Assembly: GCA_963757115.1 (NCBI GenBank)
Contig: CAVWQV010000008.1
Location: 186,001 to 250,000 of the forward strand
DNA length: 64,000 bases
Direction: 5' to 3'
Origin: CAVWQV01 sp963757115
GTDB lineage: Bacteria; Pseudomonadota; Alphaproteobacteria; Acetobacterales; Acetobacteraceae
The translations under genes were made by a program, and so were the position numbers. This document shows positions 1 through 9,821 of the stretch, in pieces (the stretch's first letter is position 1; each line of letters starts with the position of its first letter). A model generated the notes under the pieces. The model made no database searches. It saw nothing but the letters and a program-made list of their open reading frames with translations, and was not told the origin of the DNA.

Positions 1-1
1 A

Positions 2-451
2 ACGCGCCGGTGCTACCGTTACTGCATCCTGAACCGGAGCGCCCGGCCCGCACTGCTCGCAGGGCGGGTTTGGCACGTCCGCGCCCCGCTCGATGCGAAC
101 GCCATGCACGAGGCGGCGCAATCGCTGCTCGGTCGACACGACTTCACCTCGTTCCGGGCCGCCGCGTGCCAGGCGAAGAGCCCGGTGCGCACGCTCGATC
201 GGCTGGACGTGGCGCGCCGAGGCGACATGGTGGAGGTGATCGCCGAAGCCCGCAGCTTCCTGCATCACCAAGTGCGCAACATGGTCGGTACGTTGAAGCC
301 GGTCGGCGAAGGCCGGCGGCCGAGCGGTGCCGTCGCCGAGGTGCTCGACGCCCGTGATCGCGCCGCGGCGGGGCCGACCGCGCCGGCCGCCGGCTTGTAT
401 CTGATCGGGGTCGGCTACGACCGCGACCCGTTCATCCCCCGTCCGGGCTGA
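2..451 (+). CDS. truA: tRNA pseudouridine synthase A, C-terminal part
   Basis: This is the C-terminal part of the enzyme that isomerises uridines 38-40 in the anticodon stem-loop of many tRNAs. The frame is open at the left edge, so the start and the catalytic Asp lie outside the window. Visible family landmarks are CYRYCILNR, HDFTSFRA and FLHHQVRNMVGTL, the last being the conserved segment of the C-terminal half, and the usual ending YLIGVGYD. The gene converges on the membrane-protein gene that follows and overlaps it by 20 bp. Identification is confident despite the truncation. Confidence 0.93.
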   Translation, partial: TRRCYRYCILNRSARPALLAGRVWHVRAPLDANAMHEAAQSLLGRHDFTSFRAAACQAKSPVRTLDRLDVARRGDMVEVIAEARSFLHHQVRNMVGTLKPVGEGRRPSGAVAEVLDARDRAAAGPTAPAAGLYLIGVGYDRDPFIPRPG

Positions 452-1031
452 CCAGCCCGCCGATCAGCCCCGGCGCGACCACGAGGGCGGCCGTCGCCAG
501 GTTGACGCACACGACGAACAGAGCGGCGCGGGCCGCCGAAAGCTCGAGTGCCCGGCGCGCCAGGAACCAGTGCAACCAGAGCCCATAGGCGATCAAGCCA
601 ACCACTAGCCCATCGCCCGCGATGCGGTTCGGCATCCCGGCCGTCATCAACGCGCCGAGCACCACTAGCAGCAGGGCGGCAATGGCCGGGATCGCCCATT
701 GGCACCAGTTGAACGCCGTCGCGAACCGCGCCCACAACGCCTCTCGTTGCCAGTGCCGGGCGAACCACCACGACAGCACCGGAGGAGCGAGCAACGCGCA
801 GAACAGTCGCCAGCAGGTCCGACAACGCGGACAGGCCTTGGCCGTCGGCCAGCATGAGGCCGCTGCCGACGAGCGGAAACGCGATCAAGGGCGCCAAGCT
901 GGCCAGGAACGCCTGAGAGGTGTTGCCGAACGCCGCCAGTCCGTCGGCCCGCCCGCGCGCGACCCGTGCGACGCCAAGGAGGATGCCGGGCGAACGTCCA
1001 AGACCGCGCGGAGCGTTGCCGCGTTCGTTCA
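432..1031 (-). CDS. Hypothetical multi-pass membrane protein, one frameshift
   Basis: I do not recognise a named family. The reading frame is split. An N-terminal segment (from a GTG at about 1031, through GRADGLAAFGNTSQAFLASL) and a hydrophobic C-terminal segment (starting near ALLAPPVLSWW) lie in different frames and join at about 795-805. Removing one base there restores one protein of roughly 200 residues with four or five hydrophobic helices. It lies downstream of dapE on the same strand, after a gap of about 125 bp. The start codon is a guess based on where plausible coding sequence begins. Function is unknown. Confidence 0.55.
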
Positions 1032-1156
1032 CGAGCGCACGACACGCGCCAGCGAGACGCCCGCGCTCCGCGGGGCGGGCGCGCTCAGTATCAGGTTCCG
1101 TTCCGACACAGCTTGGCCTACCCAAAACATCATCACGGGGCAATCGGCGGACGACT

Positions 1157-2287
1157 TCACGATAGCACGGCTTCGAGCATGCCAGCGTAGATGCGTGCGA
1201 GCTGGGCCAGCTCCGCGACCGGCACGCACTCATCCACCTGGTGCATGGTCGCGCCCACCAGCCCGAACTCCGCCACAGGGCAGTAACGCGCGATGAAGCG
1301 CGCGTCGGACGTTCCGCCACCGGTGTCGAGCGCCGGCTCGCGTCCGACCTCGGCCGTAATCGCGCGGCGCAGCCGGTCCACCATCGGTCCGGGCTCGGTC
1401 AGGAAGCTTTCGCCGCTGACCGAGACGGCGAGCTCGAACTTCTCCGCGGCGTGTTCCGTCAGCACCGCCCGCAGCCAGGCTTCCAGCGACGCGCCAGTGT
1501 GGCGGTCGTTGAACCGGATGTTGAGCGAGGCGCGGGCGGAAGCCGGGATCACGTTGGTGGCCTGATTACCGACATCCACGCTGGTGATTTGCAGCGAGGA
1601 CGGCTCGAACCACGCAGTGCCGGCGTCCAGTGGTGCCGCGGTAAGGGCGGCGAGCGCCCGGAGAAGCCGATGCACCGGATTGTCCGCGCGGCGCGGGTAA
1701 GCAACGTGGCCCTGGGTCCCGCGCACCGTGATGCGGGCGTTGAGGCTGCCGCGACGGCCGATCTTGACCATGTCGCCTAGTCGGGCGGGATTGGTCGGCT
1801 CGCCCACGATGCAGAAATCCGGCAACTGCCGATTTTCCGCCATCCAGTCGAGCACGCGCGCGGTGCCGTCCAGTGCGTCGCCTTCCTCGTCGCCCGTGAT
1901 GAGCAGACTGATCGAGCCGTGCCCCGCGCCGCTCGCGAGATGCCGGGCGCAGCCGGCGACGAAGGCGGCGATCGCTCCCTTCATGTCGCAGGCGCCGCGG
2001 CCATACAGCACGCCGTCGCGCACCTCGCCGCCGAACGGCTCGGCCCGCCACGCGCCGTCGCCCGGCGGCACGACATCGGTGTGTCCGGCAAAGCAGACGT
2101 GCGGCCCGTCCGTCCCATGCCGTGCAAACAGGTTCTCGATCGCGCCGAAGCGCAAGCGCGTCACGGCGAAGCCGAGCCGCTCCAGCGCGAGCGCCAGCAC
2201 GTCCTGCGCGCCGTTATCGGCGGGGGTCACGGACGCGCGGCGGATCAACGCCTGCGCCAGCGGCAGCGGATCGGCGAGGTCGGTCAA
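1157..2287 (-). CDS. dapE: Succinyl-diaminopimelate desuccinylase
   Basis: Zn-dependent M20-family hydrolase that removes succinate from N-succinyl-LL-2,6-diaminopimelate in the lysine/peptidoglycan pathway. It is a cytoplasmic homodimer. About 376 residues, normal for the family. Metal-site motifs are visible: FAGHTDVVPPG, YGRGACDMKGAIAAF, TGDEEGDALDGT and the C-terminal GGTSDARF. The longer frame would extend into dapD. I place the start at a TTG that overlaps the dapD stop as TTGA, which gives the usual N-terminus (LTDLADPLPLAQALIRRASV). It is translationally coupled to dapD, which acts in the same pathway. Confidence 0.95.
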   Translation of the reverse strand: MTDLADPLPLAQALIRRASVTPADNGAQDVLALALERLGFAVTRLRFGAIENLFARHGTDGPHVCFAGHTDVVPPGDGAWRAEPFGGEVRDGVLYGRGACDMKGAIAAFVAGCARHLASGAGHGSISLLITGDEEGDALDGTARVLDWMAENRQLPDFCIVGEPTNPARLGDMVKIGRRGSLNARITVRGTQGHVAYPRRADNPVHRLLRALAALTAAPLDAGTAWFEPSSLQITSVDVGNQATNVIPASARASLNIRFNDRHTGASLEAWLRAVLTEHAAEKFELAVSVSGESFLTEPGPMVDRLRRAITAEVGREPALDTGGGTSDARFIARYCPVAEFGLVGATMHQVDECVPVAELAQLARIYAGMLEAVLS

Positions 2288-3123
2288 TCGCGCAGTAGTT
2301 CGTTGATGGAGGTCTTGGCCCGGGTCTGCGCGTCCACCCGCTTGACGATGACCGCGCAATACAGCGATGGGCCCGGCGAACCGTCCGGCAGCGCCCGGCC
2401 GGGCAACGAGCCCGGCACCACCACCGAATAGGCGGGAACGCGGCCGAGATGGACGGTGCCGGTCGCGCGGTCGACGATCTTGGTGGACGCGCCGATGAAC
2501 ACGCCCATGGACAGGACGCTGCCGCGCTCCACCACCACGCCTTCCGCGACCTCCGAGCGGGCGCCGACGAAGCAGTCATCCTCGATGATCACCGGCTCGG
2601 CCTGCAACGGCTCCAGCACGCCGCCGATGCCCACGCCCCCGGACAGGTGGCAATTGGCGCCGATCTGCGCGCAGCTCCCGACGGTGGCCCAGGTATCGAC
2701 CATCGTGTTGCGCCCGACATAGGCGCCGACATTGACGAAGCTCGGCATCAGCACGACGCCAGGCGCGATGAAGGCGGAGCGGCGGACGACCGCGCCGGGA
2801 ACGGCGCGGAACCCGGCCTCGCGGAAGCGGTTGGCCCCCCAGCCCGCCAGCTTCAGCGGCACCTTGTCGAACACTGGTGCTCCCCCCGGCCCGCCCATTG
2901 GCGCGCTTTCCGTCAGCCGGAACGACAGCAGCACGGCCTTCTTCAGCCATTGATGCACCACCCAGCCGTCTGCCGTGGGCTCCGCCACCCGGGCTTTGCC
3001 CGCATCCAGCAATTCCAAGGCCGCGTCGACGCAATCGCGCGCGGCGCCGCTCGTGGCAGCGGATAGGGTTTCGCGCTGCTCCCACAATGCCTCGATGGGG
3101 GCCTGCAACGAATTCTCAGTCAT
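2284..3123 (-). CDS. dapD: 2,3,4,5-tetrahydropyridine-2,6-dicarboxylate N-succinyltransferase
   Basis: Succinylates tetrahydrodipicolinate with succinyl-CoA in the succinylase branch of lysine/DAP synthesis. About 279 residues from the start MTENSLQ, the family's usual length. The open frame extends 20 codons further, but that sequence does not look coding. The C-terminal half is a left-handed beta-helix with hexapeptide-like repeats: VVLMPSFVNVGAYVG, GTMVD-type NTMVDTWATVGSCAQIG, VIIEDDCFVGARSEV and GVFIGASTKI. It is followed by dapE with a 4-bp overlap. Upstream it is divergent from the diguanylate cyclase, with about 130 bp for promoters. Confidence 0.95.
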   Translation of the reverse strand: MTENSLQAPIEALWEQRETLSAATSGAARDCVDAALELLDAGKARVAEPTADGWVVHQWLKKAVLLSFRLTESAPMGGPGGAPVFDKVPLKLAGWGANRFREAGFRAVPGAVVRRSAFIAPGVVLMPSFVNVGAYVGRNTMVDTWATVGSCAQIGANCHLSGGVGIGGVLEPLQAEPVIIEDDCFVGARSEVAEGVVVERGSVLSMGVFIGASTKIVDRATGTVHLGRVPAYSVVVPGSLPGRALPDGSPGPSLYCAVIVKRVDAQTRAKTSINELLRD

Positions 3124-3254
3124 CCTGGAGTGGTCCCTCGCCCGGAACAAGGCAGTGATGCGCAGCGCGCCAGCTTGTGTCAACGCGAGGCGTGCGGCCG
3201 TAACCTCGCGTTTACGGCGGGGAGATAGAGTATTGGCGCCAGAGGAAGGCAGCC

Positions 3255-4657
3255 ATGAACGATCTCAGCCCATCGCCCGCGAGCATCACGGAATGGCCGG
3301 GGGGCAGGGCGGTCACGGCGACCCGCTGCGCACCGCGCTGCTGGACAGCCGGCAGCGTTGGCGGGATTTCGTCGCCCTGTCGGCCGATTTCGCATTCGAA
3401 ACGGACGCGGCCGGCCGGTTTACCTTCGTCGATCCCGACCCTTCGCTGGGCTGGAGCGCCTCGCTGCTGATCGGCCAGCCGGCCGAATTGTTGTTGGCCG
3501 ATACCTCGGGCGCGACCGGGTTCAACCCGTTCCGCGTAACGGCGACGGTGCGGCATCGGCGTATTTGGGTGAAACGGCCGGACGGAGCGGTTTGCTGCGT
3601 GGCGTTCTCCGTGGCGCCCCTGAGGGACGCGCGGGGGGAGCTTGTCGGAGCGCGCGGGGTCGGCCTCGACGTGACCACGCTCGACCGACACGAAGCCCAG
3701 GTCGCGGCGGCGCTACGCCGTAGCGAAGTGCTCGATCACATCCTTTGGTGCATGCGCGAAGAGGTTTTGGCGCCCAAGATGATGGAAGCGGCGCTCGACG
3801 CGTTACGGCGGGCGGTCGGCGGGGAAGGGGCCGCCGTGGTCGAAGCCATCGGGCATGACGGCACTGCCAGCGTGCTGTACGCCGTCGGCCAGGGCGCGTC
3901 GTCACTGCTCCCGATCGCTGCCTCGCTGCTGGAGGGCGACGGGCTCGCCTGCGCGGAGGCCATGGCACCGGACGGGCGGAACACACTCATCTGCGCGTGC
4001 CGGACGCGGTTCGGCGAGCAGATGGGGCTCATGCTGTGGCGCCGGCCTGGCGCGCGGGCGTGGGATCTCGAGGAGCACGGCCTCGCCGAGTCGGCGAGCA
4101 CCATGATCCGGGTCATCCTCGAGCACGATGCGATCCAGCGCGAGATGGGGCGGCAGGCCCGCACCGACCCGCTTACCGGCCTCTACAACCGCCGAGCCTT
4201 CCTTGAGGAGTTGGACCGGCACATCGATCGGCTGGAGCGCGCGGAAGAGCCGGGAACGCTCATGTTCATCGACCTCGACCATTTCAAGCAGCTCAACGAC
4301 GAGAAGGGTCACGACGTCGGGGACGAGGCGCTTCGCGTCATTGCCGGCCTGTTGCGTCGGACGGTTCGTCCGACCGACATCGTGGCCCGGCTCGGCGGCG
4401 ACGAATTCGCGCTGTGGCTGAACGGGGCCGACCAGTTCACCGCGGCCGAGCGCGCCGAAGCGCTGCGCACCGAAGCGCCGGCAATGCTCGCGCACCTCAC
4501 GGAAGGAACCGCGAAGCCGGTCACGCTGTCGATCGGCATCGCCACGCGACGGGCGGGCAGCGGTGAGGAGGTCGGGTCCGTTCTCAACCGGGCGGATCTC
4601 GCGATGTATGGCGTGAAGCACGCCGGGCGTGCCAACTGGCGGGTGGCGCAGGAGTGA
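3255..4657 (+). CDS. PAS-GGDEF diguanylate cyclase
   Basis: Predicted to make cyclic di-GMP from two GTP. It has an N-terminal PAS-like sensor region (RFTFVDPDPSLGW ... LDVTTLDRHEAQ), a middle region that may be GAF-like, and a C-terminal GGDEF domain (DPLTGLYNRRAF, FIDLDHFKQLND, ARLGGDEFALWL). An RPTD inhibitory I-site lies exactly five residues before GGDEF, so product inhibition is expected. No EAL domain or membrane segment is seen. The ATG at 3255 has a good AGGAAGG ribosome site, but its frame leaves the main one at the run of six Gs at 3299-3304; a seventh G would join them. Otherwise translation could begin at an ATG at 3293. Confidence 0.85.
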
Positions 4658-5927
4658 GCTCAGCCAGGCAGTCGGAGGCGCCGCTCCAGTTGGCAGAGCG
4701 CATCCCCGACGAGCGCGCGCGCATCCGGGTCGCAGCCAGTGCGACGACATCACCCGACGTCCTGAACCTGCTCGCGCGCGACCCCTCGCTAATGGTGCGG
4801 GCGGCTGTAGCGATGAACGAAGCGATGCCGCTGTCCACGGCGCAGGTGCTCGCGCGGGATGCCGATGAGCACGTCAGGGCGGTTGTCGCCCGCCGTCTTG
4901 GGGCACTCGCGCCCTGGCTTGCCACCGACGAACAGGAAACCCTGGGACGAGAGGCGTCCGATGCGGTTGCCGCCCTAGCCGCAGACGAGGCGGTGAGGGT
5001 GCGGGCCGCTCTCGCCGAAGTCGTGAAAGACGTTCCTTCGGCACCGCGCGCGCTCATTCTGGCGCTCGCCAACGACGTCGAGACGAGCGTGGCCGAGCCG
5101 GTCATTCGATTCTCACCGCTGCTCACCGACCAGGATCTTTGCTGCTCCTTGCTGCGCTGCCAGCGTCGGGTACGGCGGTCGCTGTGGCCCGGCGCCCGGA
5201 CATTACCGAGTCGGTTTCGGACGCGGTCGCGGCGACGGCCTCGGCCGATGCGATCGGCGCGCTGCTCGCCAACCGCTCGGCCGCGATTCGCGAAATTACG
5301 CTGGACGCCCTGATCGCGCGTGCGGCGGCGCACGTAGACTGGCATGAGCCGCTGGTGCGTCGGCCCGCACTATCTCCCCGCTCCGCGCTCAAGCTCTCCC
5401 GGGTTGTGGCGATCCACCACCTGGAAACGCTTGCCCGGCGAGCCGACCTCAGCGCGGAAATCGTGTCCGATCTCGGCCACCGCCTATCCGAGCGGCTTGC
5501 GGACGTGTCGCGGGAGCGCAGTGGTGTCGCGTGGCCGGACGGCCCCGCCAAGCCTGTCGTCGAACCCGCACCGGAGACAGCCGTCACGGAAGCGATGGTG
5601 TTGCACGCTGCGCAGCGCGGGGATGCGGCGCTCACCGAGCGCCTTCTCGCAGCCGCCGCAGAGGTTTCGGTGCAGGTGGTGCAACGCGCGGCGTCCTTGC
5701 GCAGCGCCAAGGGCCTGCTCAGCCTGGTGTGGAAGGCTGGGTTCAGCATGGAGGTGGCCGGCCCGGTGCAAGCCTTGCTCGCCCGGCTCGCCCCGGCCGC
5801 GTCGCTCAAGCCCGACGGCGACGGGGGCTTCCCGCTCACCCGCGAGGAGATGCGCTGGCAGCTGGATTTCTGCCGTGCCTCTGAGCTCGCCGCTCGCCGG
5901 CCGTCGTCGCTGCCCGTCAGGCGGTGA
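4654..5927 (+). CDS. DUF2336-type alpha-helical repeat protein, one frameshift
   Basis: The protein looks like alphaproteobacterial DUF2336 proteins, which are helical HEAT-like proteins of uncertain role, some linked to signalling. Repeated helical units are visible in the first half (LARDPSLMVRAAVAMNE, LARDADEHVRAVVARRL, LAADEAVRVRAALAEV). The frame is lost at the TTT at 5138-5140. One extra T would give DQDLLLLLAALPASGT and restore a protein of about 424 residues. The start overlaps the stop of the diguanylate cyclase gene by 4 bp, so the two are probably co-expressed. It converges on argB with an 11-bp overlap. Confidence 0.7.
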
Positions 5928-6837
5928 TCATGGTCCCGATGCCAGTCTCGGTGAACAGCTCGAGCAAGCAGACGTGCGGCAGGCGTCCGTCCAGGATCAC
6001 CGCCCCCTTCACGCCGTCCCGCACCGCTTGCGCGCAGGTCTCCACTTTGGGGATCATGCCCCCTGAAATCATTCCGCTCGCGATGCCGCGCTCTACCTCG
6101 TTGATGGTGATCTGCGGAATCAGCGCCTTATGCTCGTCGAGCACGCCCGCGACGTCGGTCAGCATCAGCAAGCGGTGCGCGTTGAGCGCCCCGGCGACGG
6201 CACCTGCGACGGTATCGGCGTTGATGTTGTAGGTCTGCCCGTCCTCGCCGATGCCAACGGGCGCGATCACGGGGATAAGGCCGGAGCCGGTCAACGCATG
6301 GATGACCCGCACGTCAATGTGCTCGGGCTCGCCCACGAAGCCGAGATCGAGCACGCGCTCGATGCGGCTGCCGGGGTCGACCTTGGTGCGGCGCAACTTC
6401 CGGGCGCGGATCATCCCGCCGTCCTTGCCGCACACGCCGACGGCAAGCGCGCCCGCCCGGGTGATCAACTCCGCGACGTGCTTGTTCACCGTGCCCGCGA
6501 GGACCATCTCGACGACCTCGACCATGGGCTGATCCGTCACGCGCAGCCCGTCGATGAAACTCGACTGGATCGCCAGCCGTTGCAGCATCGTGTTGATCTG
6601 CGGCCCGCCGCCGTGCACCACGACGGGGTTCACGCCGACCTGCTTCAGAAGTGCGATGTCGCTGCCGAATTGCGCGGCCAGCGCTTCCTCGCCCATGGCG
6701 TGACCGCCGTACTTCACCACCACGGTGGCACCGGCGTAGCGGCGCATGTAGGGCAGCGCCCCAGCCAGGATATTGGCCTGCGCCGTGGCCCTCGCGATCT
6801 CGGCCTCCGTCGCCGCTCTGCTGCCGGTCATACGCAT
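5917..6837 (-). CDS. argB: Acetylglutamate kinase
   Basis: Phosphorylates N-acetyl-L-glutamate with ATP, the second step of arginine synthesis in the cytoplasm. 306 residues, normal length. The amino-acid-kinase fold is clear: VVVKYGGHAMG near residue 40 (nucleotide binding), VVVHGGGPQIN around 73, VGVCGKDGGM around 145, and YNINADTVAGAVAGAL, which holds the conserved substrate/ATP-site Asn and Asp. The start is MRMTG or the internal MTG two codons later. In related genomes, from memory, argB often follows engB closely; here about 4 kb of other genes lies between them. Confidence 0.95.
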   Translation of the reverse strand: MRMTGSRAATEAEIARATAQANILAGALPYMRRYAGATVVVKYGGHAMGEEALAAQFGSDIALLKQVGVNPVVVHGGGPQINTMLQRLAIQSSFIDGLRVTDQPMVEVVEMVLAGTVNKHVAELITRAGALAVGVCGKDGGMIRARKLRRTKVDPGSRIERVLDLGFVGEPEHIDVRVIHALTGSGLIPVIAPVGIGEDGQTYNINADTVAGAVAGALNAHRLLMLTDVAGVLDEHKALIPQITINEVERGIASGMISGGMIPKVETCAQAVRDGVKGAVILDGRLPHVCLLELFTETGIGTMITA

Positions 6838-6862
6838 GCTCCAGGGTGGGACGCCTCGCGTG

Positions 6863-7792
6863 TTAGCGACGCGGCGGGATAGCGGTCAAATCGGCACCCG
6901 CGTTGACCGGGCCGGCCAGGGCCGCCGCAAGGTGGTCGGCGAAGGCGCGTACTTTGACCGACGGGCGCCTGCCGGTCGGAAAGACAGCGTGCACGCTGAC
7001 CGGCTGCAAGGTGTAGCTAGCGAGCACGGGAACCAGTGCGCCGACGGCGAGTTCCGCCCGGCACATCCAGAGCGAGGCTAGCGCGATGCCGAGTCCGGCT
7101 TTGGCGCAGGCCACCATTCCCTCGCCCGAGGCCACGACGAGCCGGGCCTCGACGGTCACCGGGAGGGTGGCACCGTCTTGCTCGAACACCCAACCTTCGC
7201 GACCGGATGCGCCCGGCCCGAAGATGCAGGCGTGATTGGTGAGATCGACCGGGCGCACCGGAGCGGGGCAGCGTTCGAGATAAGCCGGGGACGCGACGGC
7301 CAAGCGCGGCGCGCTCGAGAGATGCCGGCTGCCAAATCCCGAATCGGCGAGTGGGCCGAGCCGGATCGCCACGTCCGCACCTTCCGCCACAAGGTCCTGC
7401 GTCCGGTCGGACATTATCAACTCGATTTTCAGCATCGGGTGGCGCGCCAGAAAGACCGGCAGATGCGGGATCACCTCACGGACGCCGAACGTTGCGGGCA
7501 TTGCCGCGTGCAAAGTGCCGCGCAGGCTTTCGGCACCCCGCGCGGCGTCCTCCGCATCTTCGAGATCGGCGAGAAGCTGGCGAGCCCTCGGGAGGAACGC
7601 CGCGCCGGCCTCGCTCAAGGTAACTTGCCGGGTCGTGCGCAGTAAAAGCCGCACCCCAAGCCGCGCTTCCAGCCCCGCGACAACGCGCGACACGGATGGC
7701 TGCGATAGACGAAATTCGCGCGCCGCGCGGGAGAAGCTGCCAGTCTCCGCCGCCCGGACAAACAGCGCGAGTTCCTGAAAGCGATCGTTCAT
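6863..7792 (-). CDS. LysR-family transcriptional regulator
   Basis: 309 residues with an N-terminal winged helix-turn-helix (SFSRAAREFRLSQPSVSRVVAGLEARLG at residues about 17-44, the typical LysR recognition region) and a C-terminal periplasmic-binding-like effector domain. It is divergent from the peroxiredoxin-like gene with about 118 bp between them, the usual LysR arrangement, so that gene is its likeliest target. The ligand cannot be told from sequence. Confidence 0.9.
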   Translation of the reverse strand: MNDRFQELALFVRAAETGSFSRAAREFRLSQPSVSRVVAGLEARLGVRLLLRTTRQVTLSEAGAAFLPRARQLLADLEDAEDAARGAESLRGTLHAAMPATFGVREVIPHLPVFLARHPMLKIELIMSDRTQDLVAEGADVAIRLGPLADSGFGSRHLSSAPRLAVASPAYLERCPAPVRPVDLTNHACIFGPGASGREGWVFEQDGATLPVTVEARLVVASGEGMVACAKAGLGIALASLWMCRAELAVGALVPVLASYTLQPVSVHAVFPTGRRPSVKVRAFADHLAAALAGPVNAGADLTAIPPRR

Positions 7793-7910
7793 TTGCAGAA
7801 AGCATAAATCTTGTTCGTGCGGGTCGGATACTCCTCACTGAGCGGATGAGCCATGTCTTCGCTGAAGCGGGGCCGTACTGGCACCCGCAGTGAACCACGA
7901 GGAGTTCGTC

Positions 7911-8588
7911 ATGGCCCTGCAGGATCGTCTCGACGCCTTCAGGTCGGATTTTGAGGCCGGCAAGCCGCCCTACAACGTCCCGCCCTCGGTTATCGAGACC
8001 ATGCACCGCGCCACCGCAGAACTGATTGCGTCTCGCCAAGCGGAGCGGGCCTTGCGCGTCGGTGATCACGCACCCGATTTCGACCTCCGCGACGCGGAGG
8101 GTAAGTCGGTGCGCGCCCGCGACAAACTGGCGCTCGGCCCAATCGTGCTCACGTTCTACCGTGGCGTTTGGTGCCCCTACTGCAATATGGAGTTGCAGGC
8201 CCTGCAAGAAGCCTTACCGGCAATCCGTGCGCGCGGAGCATCGGTCGTGGCTATCTCGCCGCAGACACAGCCGAACAGCCGCAAGTCGGTTCGCGACAAC
8301 GCGCTGGACTTCCCGATCCTGAGCGATCCGAGGGGCGAGGTGGCGGCGGCATTCGGGCTCCGCTTCGCTTTGCCCGACTATCTGGTGGCACTCTACAAGA
8401 GCCTGAAGAACGACCTGCCCACGTTCAATGACGACCCTTCCTGGACCCTGCCGATGCCCGGGCGGTTCGTGATCGGTATGGACGGGATCATCGCCTATGC
8501 CGAGGTCAATCCCGACTACACCCGCCGCCCAGACCCATCCGAACTGCTGCCGATACTTGACGAAATCGCCAGCCGGGTTCCGGCCTAA
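7911..8588 (+). CDS. Peroxiredoxin-like (AhpC/TSA) thioredoxin-fold protein
   Basis: Thioredoxin-fold protein of about 225 residues with GDHAPDFDLRDAEGK and the redox motif FYRGVWCPYCNMEL, a CxxC at about residues 90-93. It belongs to the peroxiredoxin-like AhpC/TSA proteins that probably reduce peroxides or alkyl hydroperoxides in the cytoplasm. I chose the ATG at 7911 because GAGGAG lies just upstream; an ATG-equivalent start at 7890 is possible. It is divergent from the LysR regulator, which may control it in response to oxidative stress (inference). Confidence 0.85.
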   Translation: MALQDRLDAFRSDFEAGKPPYNVPPSVIETMHRATAELIASRQAERALRVGDHAPDFDLRDAEGKSVRARDKLALGPIVLTFYRGVWCPYCNMELQALQEALPAIRARGASVVAISPQTQPNSRKSVRDNALDFPILSDPRGEVAAAFGLRFALPDYLVALYKSLKNDLPTFNDDPSWTLPMPGRFVIGMDGIIAYAEVNPDYTRRPDPSELLPILDEIASRVPA

Positions 8589-8680
8589 CGCCGCTACCGC
8601 TAGGGCCGCGAGTGACACGACCAGTCTCGCTCGCGGTCAATCGATGCTCATCAGCGATGGCCACCTGTGCTCACCTGCGC

Positions 8681-9820
8681 TCACCCACCCATTCCTGCTG
8701 TGGGCTGAACAAGCACGAGCACGCACCTCCGTATCAGGGGCAGAAACAAATTCTGGAACGCGGCCACCACCGCGATGCCGCCCAAGATGCCTACAAGCCG
8801 GTCGATGGCCGGCAGGATGTCGGCCGATGGAGCCAAGCCCTCCACCATGGCGAGGATGACGGCCACGCCCGCCTGGTGGCCCAGGTAGGAAGCGTCGCCC
8901 TTGCGATGGAGAACGTGGCCCGAAAGGTAGAGTCCGAGAAACAGGAGAGCTGCCCAGAGAACAAACAAATCGCCGATGGCGGGTAGACAAAGCAGGCCAT
9001 AGGCGCCGCCTGCGAGGCAGCCAAGCGCGCGGGTCGCAGCGGTCCATCGGGGGTCACGCTGCATGGCAGTCATAATGACGAAGACGGTGATGGGCGTCTG
9101 GTCGAGGCCCGGCAGTTCGAGACCGTTCCAGATCGTGGGCACCGACGCCGTGGCGAGGCCGCCGGAGATGGAGATGACGAGCTGATTTAAATCCGCTGGC
9201 CGCGAGAAGACGCTCGGCCTCGAGATGTCTTTCGTCCGATCGCCGCGGCGAGATGCCAGCAGCATATCGACGAGGGCGGCCGCAATTGTTCCGACGATGA
9301 TTTCGAGCCCGCGGTAGACTGCCAGGTTCAGGGTCGCGTCGGGCCTCGCGAGCGAGCCGAACATCACGAGGATCGCCGTGACGCCGACCAGCAGCACCGC
9401 ATAGCCGTGGTTCGCTCGCGTCTGGGCATACAATGTGAAGCTGACGGTCGCGAAGCAGAGTACGGAAAAAATCCAATGATCCGCCACGGTCGCGGCCGCC
9501 AGGTAGCCGAGAACAGCGCCAGCAATGGTGCCGAGCACTCGGTCTAACGAGCGCGACAGCGTTGCGGCCACGTTTTCCTGTAGCATTCCGAACCCGGTGA
9601 TGCCTGCCCAGTAGGGATCATCGAGATCCATGGCCATCGCCGCTATGATCGCGAGCACTCCAGCCAGAGCGGCGCGAAATGCCAGTCCCGCCGTGGGGCC
9701 GGACATCGAGATAGCCTCGATCTCGGTCTGGATGTCGCGTCTCAGCCGCTCGAAGCGCACCGAGGCCCCCTTGGCCGGTCCTAGTCGCGGCGAGAGGTGG
9801 GCGCTGCGCTCGGCAAGCAC
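8681..9820 (-). CDS. FUSC-family inner-membrane transporter component
   Basis: 379 residues with several hydrophobic helices in two clusters (AALAGVLAIIAAMAM, LGTIAGAVLGYLAAATV, YAVLLVGVTAILVMFG in the first; ALGCLAGGAYGLL and ILGGIAVVAAFQNLFL in the second). This is the duplicated membrane arrangement of FUSC/aromatic-acid exporters such as AaeB and fusaric acid resistance proteins. It follows the HlyD-type adaptor by one base, so the two probably form one efflux system exporting aromatic acids or similar compounds. It is shorter than AaeB (about 650 residues), more like the compact FUSC proteins. Confidence 0.82.
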   Translation of the reverse strand: MLAERSAHLSPRLGPAKGASVRFERLRRDIQTEIEAISMSGPTAGLAFRAALAGVLAIIAAMAMDLDDPYWAGITGFGMLQENVAATLSRSLDRVLGTIAGAVLGYLAAATVADHWIFSVLCFATVSFTLYAQTRANHGYAVLLVGVTAILVMFGSLARPDATLNLAVYRGLEIIVGTIAAALVDMLLASRRGDRTKDISRPSVFSRPADLNQLVISISGGLATASVPTIWNGLELPGLDQTPITVFVIMTAMQRDPRWTAATRALGCLAGGAYGLLCLPAIGDLFVLWAALLFLGLYLSGHVLHRKGDASYLGHQAGVAVILAMVEGLAPSADILPAIDRLVGILGGIAVVAAFQNLFLPLIRRCVLVLVQPTAGMGG

Positions 9821-9821
9821 C

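Noticed and set aside
415..1320. 301-residue minus-strand frame as one intact protein
   Set aside because: Its first 90 residues overlap dapE out of frame and its last third is the wrong frame of the membrane protein; only the middle is real.
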